NCBI GenBank assembly: GCA_028277025.1
Contig: JAPYVG010000036.1
Location: 1-17,427, forward strand
Source: Sulfolobaceae archaeon
GTDB lineage: Archaea; Thermoproteota; Thermoprotei_A; Sulfolobales; Sulfolobaceae
DNA: 17,427 bases
Reading direction: 5' to 3'
Part shown: positions 8,130 through 15,181 of the stretch, in pieces
Layout of the letters: each line of letters opens with the position of its first letter
Position numbering within the stretch: the first letter of the stretch is position 1
Notes under the pieces: model-generated
Told to the model about the DNA's origin: nothing
The model's database searches: none
The model's input: the letters and a program-made list of their open reading frames with translations, nothing else
Made by a program: the position numbers and the translations under genes

Positions 8130-9551
8130 TCATATATCTTTCCTCTTAAATGCTAAATATCCTATTACTAGAGGGACAACTATCCACAATATAGTAGATA
8201 ACAACTCTAACCCCACGTTGACGCTTATGGTAGATCCCTCCAAATAAGACTGTATTGCCTGGGATATTGAAGCTGGGACTATGTAATCCTCTATTAAAGT
8301 ATAATTACCGCTCATAAACCCGATCACTGGTATCGCTATTTGAATAATAATATATGTAGCTATCCCCAACCCTAATGTTGTCCCACCGGATTTTATTAAT
8401 GAAGCGTACATATAAGTTATTGATAAGTAAGTAAGGAGTAACGTCATAGGGATTATTGAAGCTAATAATATAAACTGCGGAGATAAATACAACCCCGCTA
8501 TTAATATGAAAGCCACATTAGGGGATATATTGATCAAAAACGATGCAATTATTGCCGTTATAGCATTTGCGGAAAACCTGGTCATATACAGTTCACCCTT
8601 AGTAATTGGTCTGGCTAGGATAAACTCCAATGCGCCAGTGTCTCTAGGCTTAGCGAACATCGCATAAGCTAAATAAATTACCACAAATGGGAAGAAATCT
8701 AAGAACAACCCCATGGCACTAAAATAACCGGTTACAATTTCTGTATACAGTATTGGTGATTGTGAATAAGGAGTATTACCCGAGTATAAGTTAGATAATA
8801 TACTTACATAATTAGCTTCAGAGGGTACCTCTATTGTAGTATATACAGGGGTAAACGGCTTTAACGAGAAATTATACTCCTTCAAAACAACACCACTGGA
8901 GTTAACAGCTAGTACATTTGAATTAGCTTGAAGGAAGCTTAAGCTAACATTTAGACTCTCGTAAGTAAACATAACTAGGTGGTTATGATTCATAATGGCA
9001 ATGAATATTGGATCATAAGGAGAATAAGGATTTGATAAACCACCTAAATCGTTAAACATTGATATGTTGGTAAACAAAACTACGTTATTAATACCCTTAG
9101 CTACGTGAATAATACCATTAATACCAACATTACCGACATATGGCCCACTAACCAAGGCTACAGACCCGCCAATAAGGCTAACATTCCTTACCATACCGTC
9201 ATATTTCACAATTGCATATGAGCTATTTGAATACGGAATTGAGAGGTTAAATAAACCTTCACTTGAAGTAGTAGTATTCATTACTTCCCCACTATAATGA
9301 ACACAAATAGTGGCACCACTAACTGGTTGTCCCATGTTATTAAACACTATACCGTAAACGTGTATTGTACCTAGAGGCCTAATTATAGAAAACCCCGCAA
9401 CGTTAAGATTTTCGTATGCTGAAGGATTAATACCCAAAATATGGAATACAGAATATGATAGCCCAATACCACCCAATATGAACAGGACGAGAAGTAATAG
9501 GACTGATAGCCTAAGAAATGACCTCTTGAAGTCGTATAATACGGGCCTCAT
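8130..9551 (-). CDS. ABC-2 type transporter permease with large external Ig/carboxypeptidase-regulatory-like domain
   Basis: The 473-residue protein has one membrane helix at about 15-36. A large external region follows (about 40-275), then about six membrane helices to the C-terminus (KRKDI). The external part opens with a segment resembling a CnaB/carboxypeptidase-regulatory beta domain (GIVFNNMGQPVSGATI, then a SSEGLFNLSIP strand) and holds many N-x-S/T sequons, fitting surface glycosylation. The segment AKPRDTGALEFILARPITKGE is typical of ABC-2 permeases. ATG 9551 is favoured over GTG 9554: an AGGTGAG site lies 5 nt before it, and its A overlaps the ATPase stop (TGATG). It pairs with the upstream ATPase. 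Substrate is unknown. Confidence 0.82.
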   Translation of the reverse strand: MRPVLYDFKRSFLRLSVLLLLVLFILGGIGLSYSVFHILGINPSAYENLNVAGFSIIRPLGTIHVYGIVFNNMGQPVSGATICVHYSGEVMNTTTSSEGLFNLSIPYSNSSYAIVKYDGMVRNVSLIGGSVALVSGPYVGNVGINGIIHVAKGINNVVLFTNISMFNDLGGLSNPYSPYDPIFIAIMNHNHLVMFTYESLNVSLSFLQANSNVLAVNSSGVVLKEYNFSLKPFTPVYTTIEVPSEANYVSILSNLYSGNTPYSQSPILYTEIVTGYFSAMGLFLDFFPFVVIYLAYAMFAKPRDTGALEFILARPITKGELYMTRFSANAITAIIASFLINISPNVAFILIAGLYLSPQFILLASIIPMTLLLTYLSITYMYASLIKSGGTTLGLGIATYIIIQIAIPVIGFMSGNYTLIEDYIVPASISQAIQSYLEGSTISVNVGLELLSTILWIVVPLVIGYLAFKRKDI

Positions 9552-10450
9552 CACAACTCACCTCTTATGACTTTAAAGAAAACCTCCTCTAGATTTCCCC
9601 CTAACTTACTAATTTCAAGTACACCATAAGGTGTGAGTTTGGAAACTAAAACTGACATATCACCGTTAAAGTCGTGGATTAGTAAAGTGTTCCCAAAAAG
9701 TTCTGGTTTACCGAATGCTTGGGCTATTTGAACTACGTTTTCATTAACCTGATTAAGTACTACTTTAACGTCATTTGACTTTATTAAATTCCTTATCTCA
9801 TTCATACTCATAACCTTCAGAATCTTACCCTGGTGAATGAAAACTACCTTATCTGCTATTGCCTCAACTTCAGTCAATATGTGTGAGGAGAAAAGTATTG
9901 CTTTCCCCTCCTTCTTCATCTTTAATGCTAAGTCCCTAAAAAACTGAATCCCTTGAGGGTCTAGCCCGTTAAATACCTCATCAAATAAGAAGTTCTTGGG
10001 GTTTGAAATCAAAGAGACCGCTAAGGCAAACCTCTTCTTCATACCTTGAGAATAGGTCTTTAACTTATCCCTTTCCCTCCCACTTAGCCCAACTTCCTCA
10101 AACAACTGCTTACCCAACTTCAGTGCCTCGTCTTTAGAAATCCCGTAATAACCGGCGAGGTAAACAAAATAATCTAAAGCCCTAGCGTCCATTTCAAAAA
10201 TCGGTAACTCCGGAACCCAGCCCACGTTTTTGGAAGCCTCTTTTTTCTCCTTTATTATACTCTTCCCATCAATTAAAGCATCACCAGAATTAGGCTTAAG
10301 TACTCCTACAATCGTCCTAATAGTAGTAGTTTTCCCAGCACCATTCAATCCTACAAACCCTGCTATTTCACCATCTTTTACCTCAAAACTGACATTATCT
10401 AGTGCTTTCCTACTACCGAAATATTTAGTTATTCCTTCTACTACTATCAT
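9551..10450 (-). CDS. ABC transporter ATP-binding protein
   Basis: The 299-residue ATPase has Walker A GLNGAGKT (34-41), signature YSQGM (133-137), Walker B FLFDE (154-158) and the switch histidine H190 (SSHIL). The C-terminal 80 residues form an extra regulatory-type extension common in ABC-2 exporters of the NatA/CcmA type. It energises the permease encoded immediately downstream. A TATA-like TTTAAATTT about 26 bp before the ATG suggests a leaderless message. The start is divergent from a two-gene unit with a winged-helix regulator, 99 bp away, so shared control is plausible. Confidence 0.9.
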   Translation of the reverse strand: MIVVEGITKYFGSRKALDNVSFEVKDGEIAGFVGLNGAGKTTTIRTIVGVLKPNSGDALIDGKSIIKEKKEASKNVGWVPELPIFEMDARALDYFVYLAGYYGISKDEALKLGKQLFEEVGLSGRERDKLKTYSQGMKKRFALAVSLISNPKNFLFDEVFNGLDPQGIQFFRDLALKMKKEGKAILFSSHILTEVEAIADKVVFIHQGKILKVMSMNEIRNLIKSNDVKVVLNQVNENVVQIAQAFGKPELFGNTLLIHDFNGDMSVLVSKLTPYGVLEISKLGGNLEEVFFKVIRGEL

Positions 10451-10470
10451 CGTATTTCAGACGTAATTTT

Positions 10471-10479
10471 AAATTTAAA
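10471..10479 (-). promoter_or_regulatory. TATA-like box of the ABC exporter operon
   Basis: The minus strand carries an A/T-only block around TTTAAATTT, about 26 bp before the ATG at 10450. Confidence 0.45.
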
Positions 10480-10511
10480 AAACTTTTCCAACTAAACTGT
10501 AAATAGGAAGA

Positions 10512-10519
10512 TTTATAAA
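10512..10519 (+). promoter_or_regulatory. TATA box of the regulator operon
   Basis: TTTATAAA is centred about 25 bp before TTG 10541, so the transcript should begin at about 10541, just after the TTAAG repeat array. Confidence 0.6.
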
Positions 10520-10545
10520 CTTAACTTAAGTTAAGTTAAGTTGAG
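10520..10545. promoter_or_regulatory. TTAAG repeat/palindrome, probable operator
   Basis: A 16-bp perfect palindrome, CTTAACTTAAGTTAAG (10520-10535), is followed by further units, giving three tandem TTAAG copies and a variant TTGAG to 10545. The array fills the space between the TATA box and the predicted transcription start, so a bound protein would block RNA polymerase. The winged-helix protein encoded second in this operon is the obvious candidate for an autorepressor, and the divergent exporter promoter lies within 50 bp. Confidence 0.65.
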
Positions 10546-10549
10546 TAAA

Positions 10550-10939
10550 ATGGAGATACCCCCAGACAAGATAAAAGATAAGGCAAAAGAGTTCTTAAAT
10601 AAAGGGTTTAAGATGGAAATATTAAATGAAGTAGGAATAGAGAGTTATAAAATACAAGTTTCCAAAATAAATGAAAATAAAATAATCAGCATAATGGACG
10701 GAAATAGTGGATATTCGGCTACGATAGACAGCCAAGGAAAACTAGTAAGACTAATACTATATACTTTAGAAACTCCTTCGGAGGACGAAAGGATAGGGAA
10801 GTCACTAATAATAAACATAGACAAGAATAACGCTATCTACACAGAAGGTAAAGTCGTTCTTGATAAAGGAAAGATAGGGATTGAGGCTATTAAGTCTATT
10901 GAAATAATAAAACATGAGGAGGTAAGTCTTGAAAAGTGA
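10550..10939 (+). CDS. hypothetical protein, first gene of a regulator operon
   Basis: I recognise no family in this 129-residue soluble, lysine- and isoleucine-rich protein. It begins with a charged helix (DKIKDKAKEFLNKGF), followed by alternating strands including a GYSATIDSQGKLVRL segment that faintly recalls PepSY-type small alpha/beta domains. No membrane segment or cysteine is present. The start is uncertain: TTG 10541 coincides with the predicted transcription start, while ATG 10550 would have a 9-nt leader; I favour the ATG. It overlaps the downstream winged-helix gene by 11 nt, so the two proteins are made together and may interact, for example as a sensor partner of the regulator. 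Confidence 0.7.
   Translation: MEIPPDKIKDKAKEFLNKGFKMEILNEVGIESYKIQVSKINENKIISIMDGNSGYSATIDSQGKLVRLILYTLETPSEDERIGKSLIINIDKNNAIYTEGKVVLDKGKIGIEAIKSIEIIKHEEVSLEK
10916..10923 (+). promoter_or_regulatory. Shine-Dalgarno site deciding a TTG start
   Basis: GAGGAGGT lies 5 nt before TTG 10929 and supports that codon as the start of the winged-helix gene; no ATG or GTG is available at proper spacing. Confidence 0.65.
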
Positions 10940-11333
10940 TAAGGTTCTTGAGAATTTAATCTTACCAAAGTCTTTCACTGAATTAAAAGAGATCACAGGT
11001 TTAAGTGACGCTGGGTTATACAAGGCCCTAAAGAAATTCACAGAGGAAGGATTAGTCCAAAAGATGGAAGACGGGAGGTACGTAATTACTGAAGAGGGTT
11101 TACGAAGGTTAAGGAACATTAAGGGAAAGTATTTTAGCGGTATGTGGGTCGAGTATTACGGTTTAGATGAGGATAAAGTTAACGAGGTGCTGAAAGTGTT
11201 AAGCAACGTTAATCGTGAGTTTTACATTAAAGTTCAAAGAAAACCTCTAAACTTAACAGAGGACTTACTGATGATAGTTTTAGCCTCAATAATAGAGGAT
11301 GAAATATCAAGGAAGGAGGGAAACCCAAAGTGA
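10929..11333 (+). CDS. winged-helix transcriptional regulator
   Basis: The 134-residue protein begins with a winged helix-turn-helix at about 3-60: LILPKSFTELKEITGLSD, the recognition helix AGLYKALKKFTEEGLV, and a wing around DGRYVITEEGLRRL. This is typical of archaeal ArsR/MarR-like or PadR-like regulators. The C-terminal half (70-134) is helical and may mediate dimerisation. It is translated from TTG 10929 with a strong ribosome-binding site inside the preceding gene. The palindromic TTAAG array at the operon promoter is its probable target, and the divergent ABC exporter is a likely regulated gene. The ligand is unknown. Confidence 0.8.
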   Translation: MKSDKVLENLILPKSFTELKEITGLSDAGLYKALKKFTEEGLVQKMEDGRYVITEEGLRRLRNIKGKYFSGMWVEYYGLDEDKVNEVLKVLSNVNREFYIKVQRKPLNLTEDLLMIVLASIIEDEISRKEGNPK

Positions 11334-11364
11334 ATCATAACATTGAATAACTCATACCTATACC

Positions 11365-11370
11365 TTTTTT
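11365..11370 (+). terminator. short T-run terminator after the regulator operon
   Basis: Six T residues about 32 bp after the stop codon, directly before the promoter of the next gene, could end the regulator transcript. Confidence 0.3.
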
Positions 11371-11375
11371 CTAAA

Positions 11376-11384
11376 TTTTTAAAA
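11376..11384 (+). promoter_or_regulatory. TATA-like box of the CARF-PIN gene
   Basis: TTTTTAAAA is centred 25 bp before the ATG at 11405, predicting a leaderless transcript independent of the upstream operon. Confidence 0.5.
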
Positions 11385-11404
11385 CCACAGTCCTACTTAT
11401 AGTT

Positions 11405-12610
11405 ATGATACTTGCAACTTTAGGATCAAACAAACTGGTTACTACTTTAGACGCAATAATGACTGAATTGTTCACTGGCATAAAGCCAGATAAAATATTA
11501 ATACTGAGGGAGGACAGTAATATAACTCAGCTTAACCTCACGCCAGTACTTGAAACTCTAGGCCTGAAGAGCGAGGTGGAGATAAAGGTTTTAGGTGAGG
11601 GAATAAAGAGTTGGAGGGAGGGGTTAAAAGGGGTTAATATAGATGTTGCGGACATCACCCCCGGTAGGAAATATATGGCAATAGCGGTTCTAAATTATTC
11701 GAACGCTAGAGAAATAAGGTACGCCTATCTAAGGGAGGAAGACAAAGGATATCACATATTCGGTTACGTACCATTATCGGAAATAACAGTTTACGACATT
11801 AGGACTGGTGAATCAGTAAACTATGAGGCGTTAAAGACAGTAAAGGGGGAAAAGGAGGTGACCCTTCAAGTCGACTCCTTACAAGCCCTATTGAATCTTT
11901 ATAGGCTTTTAGGAAAGGTGGAATTTGATTATAACGTTTCCCAAGACGTAGAAGAGATGTGCAAGTTTAGAGCGGGGATTAAGAGGTTCGCTGAGGAGGA
12001 AGAGATTAAGTCACTAGTCGACGATTACCTCTTCTTAGCAGATACTAACGTTTACATGAAGTTAGGGGATAGGATTAGAGGGTTAACGTGGAGTAAGGAA
12101 AAAGGTGCTAGATTATTACCTTCTAAAGCAGTTTATAATGAACTTTTAGGGCATACGATTTCCACCCAGAAAGGTGTTGAGGATTTAAAATTTCACATAG
12201 CCATGGGTAGTTTCAGAAGAATACATAAACAACCGCCGGTCTCTGAGGTAAGAAAAAGCGGAGACGTTGGAATTATAGAGGAAGCTAAAGCGCTAAAAAG
12301 AGAGTTAATCGAAGCATTGGCAATAATTACAGCGGACGAGAAACTCTCTATCGCAGCTCAATCTCAAGGAGTTAAGAGCATATTCTTGCATAAGATACGT
12401 AATGGGAAGGGCTATGAGGGTGAGTTCTTATACTGTTTATCAACATATAACAAAGTCAGCATATTGGTTGACGGAAAAGAATATTCTTTACTCCCTAAGC
12501 ACGAGTTTGTCGTAGATAAAATGGTAAAGGTTATTAACATCAATAAGGACTACAATTACGCGTATCTCCTCAACAAACTAGAGGGTATTTTACATCAAAA
12601 GAGTTTTTAA
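11405..12610 (+). CDS. CARF-PIN fusion protein, predicted cyclic-oligoadenylate-responsive ribonuclease
   Basis: The 401-residue protein looks like a CRISPR-associated Rossmann-fold (CARF) sensor joined to a PIN nuclease. In the N-terminal half, the first strand ends in ATLGSNK (4-10) and a DITPGRK motif (83-89) matches the CARF ligand-binding loop (D-x-T-x-G-x-K/R). Residues 150-205 form a helical linker. The PIN part starts with FLADTN (D213), then E246 (YNELLG), D287 (SGDVG) and D311 (ITADEKLS), giving the full acidic quartet expected for metal-dependent RNA cleavage. The last 70 residues form an additional small domain. CARF-PIN proteins are known from surveys of CARF families, mostly uncharacterised. 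No cas gene or CRISPR array is in this window, so it is probably a stand-alone effector activated in trans. Its own TATA box indicates separate transcription. Confidence 0.8.
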   Translation: MILATLGSNKLVTTLDAIMTELFTGIKPDKILILREDSNITQLNLTPVLETLGLKSEVEIKVLGEGIKSWREGLKGVNIDVADITPGRKYMAIAVLNYSNAREIRYAYLREEDKGYHIFGYVPLSEITVYDIRTGESVNYEALKTVKGEKEVTLQVDSLQALLNLYRLLGKVEFDYNVSQDVEEMCKFRAGIKRFAEEEEIKSLVDDYLFLADTNVYMKLGDRIRGLTWSKEKGARLLPSKAVYNELLGHTISTQKGVEDLKFHIAMGSFRRIHKQPPVSEVRKSGDVGIIEEAKALKRELIEALAIITADEKLSIAAQSQGVKSIFLHKIRNGKGYEGEFLYCLSTYNKVSILVDGKEYSLLPKHEFVVDKMVKVININKDYNYAYLLNKLEGILHQKSF

Positions 12611-12862
12611 CTAGGTAATACCGCGATAATTGGAAAAGGAAGTGTAAGGAATAGGTAAGCACGGTGAATGATTTCCAGCATGTAAAGCACTAAAAAAATC
12701 AAAGGCTTTATGAGACCGCTTGTAAACAGAGCTTGTTGGCCTCGCCTATGTATAAAAACTGATGCAAAAGCTAATAATTAGTTTTAGCCTACTAAGATAG
12801 AACTGGTAAACGAAAATGCTTGGTTATATGTTAAATTCATAACTTCCAATATACTTAAAATG
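12611..12862. other. intergenic gap between convergent genes
   Basis: I see no gene here. It contains small stem-forming words (CTAATAATTAG near 12770) and a TATA-like TGTATAAAAA at about 12749, but no convincing C/D-box or tRNA pattern. Confidence 0.4.
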
Positions 12863-13516
12863 TTAAGGTATTAGTTTTTCACTTTTAATAGTATAGCCTA
12901 TTACAATAGTTAATAGTATAGCTATTAGCAGTATTGTTATACCTGCATATAACATAAGATTTTGAATTCCTATGGCAGAATTAATTATACTCCCTAAGTA
13001 TATATACGAAAGAAGTATAGTAATGCCTATATATGTTCCTAATGGAGCCCTGGAAGACCCAGCTGTCTTCTGCAGATATGAAAGATATAAAGAAGGCGGT
13101 ATAATCACCCAAGAAATTCCTATAGAGTTAATTAAAATTAATATCATATAATATAAATTTCTAACAAGTAACCCCAAAATTACTGAAACTATCACTGTAA
13201 TGGGAATTGAAATTAAAAGAAATGCAAGAACATATTCATAATATATTTTTCTAGGTTTTATTCCTTCTGCAATGAAGAATTCTAGGAGACCGCTTTGTCT
13301 ATCGTCTATGAATAAAGATACTGTAAGAGAAGAGAACATTATTCCGAAGATAGAAGGACTCATTAATAGCGATATCAATATAAATGGAAGTATAATTTTT
13401 ATTGTAACTATTTCAAAAATATCGATAATAAGAAGAATAATTGAGGCTATCAAATAATATATTGTTGTACTATAACTTCTTTTTATCATTCTTTTTAGGA
13501 ATAGGAACGAAATCAT
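12863..13516 (-). CDS. ABC transporter permease of the Cys-rich peptide operon
   Basis: The 217-residue protein is almost entirely hydrophobic with about six membrane helices and little outside them. A charged cytoplasmic stretch (FIDDRQSGLLEFFIAEGIKPRK, near residues 68-90) sits after helix 2, where ABC-2 permeases carry the coupling segment; the DRQSGLLEFF pattern matches that family. It is last in the operon, starting 4 nt after the ATPase stop with a GAGGTGA site 4 nt before its ATG. It should form the channel for the preceding ATPase. Codon use is very AT-rich. By context the cargo is the six-cysteine peptide or a similar antimicrobial; this is inference. Confidence 0.82.
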   Translation of the reverse strand: MISFLFLKRMIKRSYSTTIYYLIASIILLIIDIFEIVTIKIILPFILISLLMSPSIFGIMFSSLTVSLFIDDRQSGLLEFFIAEGIKPRKIYYEYVLAFLLISIPITVIVSVILGLLVRNLYYMILILINSIGISWVIIPPSLYLSYLQKTAGSSRAPLGTYIGITILLSYIYLGSIINSAIGIQNLMLYAGITILLIAILLTIVIGYTIKSEKLIP

Positions 13517-13520
13517 TTCT

Positions 13521-14321
13521 TCACCTCAAAAGATCTTCTAGGGGATTTCTCATTTCTCTAATTTCAAATATTTTGATATTCCTTCTCATTAGCTCTTGGA
13601 TTATAGAATTAACTTCTGCAGGATCTTTAAGATTTATTACAAAATAGTCTCCTTGATATTCACCCTTAAGAATTTTAGACAAATCTTCTGATGCTCTAAT
13701 CCCTATTGTATATTCTCTTAATTTTATTTCGTTTATAGGTTTGAATAATGAAATCCTTCCTTTGTCTATAACTATAACATAATTTCCTATTTCTCTAGCT
13801 TCGTACAGATTGTGGGAAGTATATATTATAATCTTGCTCTTGGATAAAGATACTATCAATTTTCTTATTTCTGAAGCTAAGATAGGGTCTAGATTTTCTG
13901 TAGGTTCATCTAAAAGATATATATCATAATCTTTAAGAAATAGCTTAGCTAATGACAATTTCTTCTTCTGACCTTGGGATAAACTCGATATTCTCTTATC
14001 CAATATATCTTCCAAATGGAATCTACCTATAACGTTATTCGGATCTCCTCCAATTATTTTAGAGAAAAATTCTAACGCTTCCTTTACTGACATTTCTTGA
14101 GGCAAAGCAAAAGAATGAGAAAGATACCCTATGTTGCCTTCCTTCTTTATCTTACCTTTAAAGGGTGGAAGAATACCAGCTATCACCCTCAAAGTAGTCG
14201 TCTTACCTGCTCCGTTCCTACCAAGAAGTATATAGATTCCATTCTCCTTTATTTCAAAAGATACGTCGTGTAAAACCTCAGTTTTCCCATATCCTGCACT
14301 AACCTCATACAGACCTAACAT
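13521..14321 (-). CDS. ABC transporter ATPase of the Cys-rich peptide operon
   Basis: The 266-residue ATPase has Walker A GRNGAGKT (34-41), signature LSQGQ (114-118), Walker B YLLDEP with D138 and E139, and switch H170 (TSHNL). The usual Q-loop glutamine appears replaced (IGYLSHS, about 64-70). A 75-residue C-terminal extension resembles the regulatory tail of ABC-2 ATPases such as bacteriocin-immunity and CcmA-like pumps. It starts one base after the preceding gene, with a GGTGG site, and is followed within 4 nt by the permease. It is only distantly similar to the ATPase at 9551-10450, so the two exporters are not a recent duplication. Confidence 0.88.
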   Translation of the reverse strand: MLGLYEVSAGYGKTEVLHDVSFEIKENGIYILLGRNGAGKTTTLRVIAGILPPFKGKIKKEGNIGYLSHSFALPQEMSVKEALEFFSKIIGGDPNNVIGRFHLEDILDKRISSLSQGQKKKLSLAKLFLKDYDIYLLDEPTENLDPILASEIRKLIVSLSKSKIIIYTSHNLYEAREIGNYVIVIDKGRISLFKPINEIKLREYTIGIRASEDLSKILKGEYQGDYFVINLKDPAEVNSIIQELMRRNIKIFEIREMRNPLEDLLR

Positions 14322-14322
14322 A

Positions 14323-14559
14323 TTACCACCTTCTTCTTCTAGGAAAGAAAACTAAGGAAAAAACTGAGACAAGAAATCCTATAAAAAATAGTGCAAACTT
14401 TCCTAGAATAGAACTTAATATGATTAAAAATATTCCAATACCTAATAAGGAAAAACCTATTACTAAATTAGATTTAATTTTTACAATATATACTAACAAT
14501 ATTATAAAAACTAAGAGAACTAATGGAAAAATAACATAAAAATCTGATGTAATTGACAT
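14323..14559 (-). CDS. small membrane protein of the Cys-rich peptide operon
   Basis: This 78-residue protein consists of about three closely spaced hydrophobic segments (about 6-27, 32-49, 52-72) with a strongly basic tail (FPRRRRW) that should face the cytoplasm. I recognise no family. Position between the peptide gene and the ATPase gene, 14 bp after the former and 1 bp before the latter, suggests a dedicated role: an immunity protein for the peptide, or an accessory transporter subunit. An AGGTG site lies before the ATG. Small hydrophobic basic proteins in this position are common in bacteriocin operons, but no motif proves it. Confidence 0.7.
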   Translation of the reverse strand: MSITSDFYVIFPLVLLVFIILLVYIVKIKSNLVIGFSLLGIGIFLIILSSILGKFALFFIGFLVSVFSLVFFPRRRRW

Positions 14560-14573
14560 TTATAACACCTATC

Positions 14574-14717
14574 CTAACATAGAATCTCACACACTGAAGC
14601 TGCTTCCGCTGCACATTTTTCTCCACAAGTAAATGAGTCGGTTAAAACTCTATATGGATCTCCAGCGCATTGCAAGCTTATGCATGCATCAAATACTTCA
14701 AGGTCTAATTCTGGCAA
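14574..14717 (-). CDS. 47-residue six-cysteine peptide, candidate secreted bacteriocin-like peptide
   Basis: The ORF opens with TTG 14717, placed 6 nt after a perfect GGAGGTGAG site. The product is acidic at the N-terminus (MPELDLEVFDAC), has six cysteines at 12, 17, 31, 35, 43 and 47, and ends in Cys. The last four form two CxxxC pairs (TCGEKC and VCEILC) separated by seven residues in an Ala-rich helix. There is no membrane segment, signal peptide or double-Gly leader. It is the first gene of a tight operon with a small membrane protein and an ABC exporter, the layout of a bacteriocin with immunity/export, and it loosely recalls the Cys-rich archaeal halocin C8. No modification enzyme is nearby, so disulfides are the simplest maturation. 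Alternatives are a metal-binding protein or a substrate sensor. TTG 14723 is also possible but badly spaced. Confidence 0.7.
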   Translation of the reverse strand: MPELDLEVFDACISLQCAGDPYRVLTDSFTCGEKCAAEAASVCEILC

Positions 14718-14723
14718 ACTCAA

Positions 14724-14732
14724 CTCACCTCC
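14724..14732 (-). promoter_or_regulatory. near-perfect Shine-Dalgarno site of the Cys-rich peptide gene
   Basis: The minus strand reads GGAGGTGAG, complementary to the 16S rRNA tail, 6 nt before TTG 14717. It is the main evidence that this short ORF is translated and at a high level. An AT-rich box (AAAAAATAAAAATG around 14760-14772) may be its promoter. Confidence 0.7.
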
Positions 14733-14980
14733 TCTATTTTTAAGAATTATAGTCCTTCATTTTTATTTTTTCTGCGAATAAGGGGTAGTTATAAGCAGAG
14801 CGCCGGTGGATTATAACGTTAGGGCTGATTTAAGGGAAGGAATAATCTTCATGATTGCACGCACTTTTATTGAAAGAAGTTAGTAATTGATAATTTAGCA
14901 AAACCGCTAAAATAAATGTGGATATAAAAGAATTAGCTTGTAAATTCACGATAGAAAACATTTTCCTTGGAGTGAGGGCG
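14733..14980. other. gap with a possible gene remnant
   Basis: No intact gene is visible. On the plus strand, 14806-14883 encodes a short protein-like stretch (VDYNVRADLREGIIFMIART then FIERS, stop) that reads like the tail of a broken gene, but it is too short to assign. Confidence 0.25.
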
Positions 14981-15181
14981 TTATAATTCAAGGAGGACTT
15001 TAGCTAACTCTTCATGGCCCTTCTTACATCTCAGCACATGCTTCTTTAGTTGCTCGTAACTGCCTCCCTTAATGGGAGAATTACATACTGGACACTTATT
15101 TATATTGGCCTTACTTAGGTGGATCTTTAGAGCATGAGATGACTCGAATACCTCCCCATGGTGTATTGGACATGAACGCAT
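14981..15181 (-). CDS. small two-finger C2H2/C2HC zinc protein
   Basis: The 66-residue protein is nearly all zinc finger. Finger 1 has possible ligands C4, H7 (or H8), H17 and H21; finger 2 is a clear C30-x2-C33-x14-H48-x3-C52. Both have the hydrophobic spacing of C2H2-type fingers, and a helical tail (GHEELAKVLLEL) follows. Sulfolobales chromosomes and their viruses encode many such short C2H2-like proteins, presumed DNA- or RNA-binding. It is divergent from the kinase gene with 171 bp between starts, and the promoter is not obvious. The target is unknown. Confidence 0.75.
   Translation of the reverse strand: MRSCPIHHGEVFESSHALKIHLSKANINKCPVCNSPIKGGSYEQLKKHVLRCKKGHEELAKVLLEL

Noticed and set aside
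8062..8247. 61-codon plus-strand ORF
   Set aside because: It overlaps the end of the ABC permease on the opposite strand and has no ribosome site or recognisable domain.
10805..11119. 104-codon minus-strand ORF
   Set aside because: It lies antisense to the two-gene regulator operon, which has strong translation signals.
12740..12800. Possible C/D-box sRNA or other small RNA
   Set aside because: A CTGATG word and small stems are present, but the ordered C, D', C' and D boxes are not.
14806..14883. 25-codon plus-strand stretch, possible gene remnant
   Set aside because: It looks protein-like but is too short to assign and has no start signals; noted only as a possible relic.
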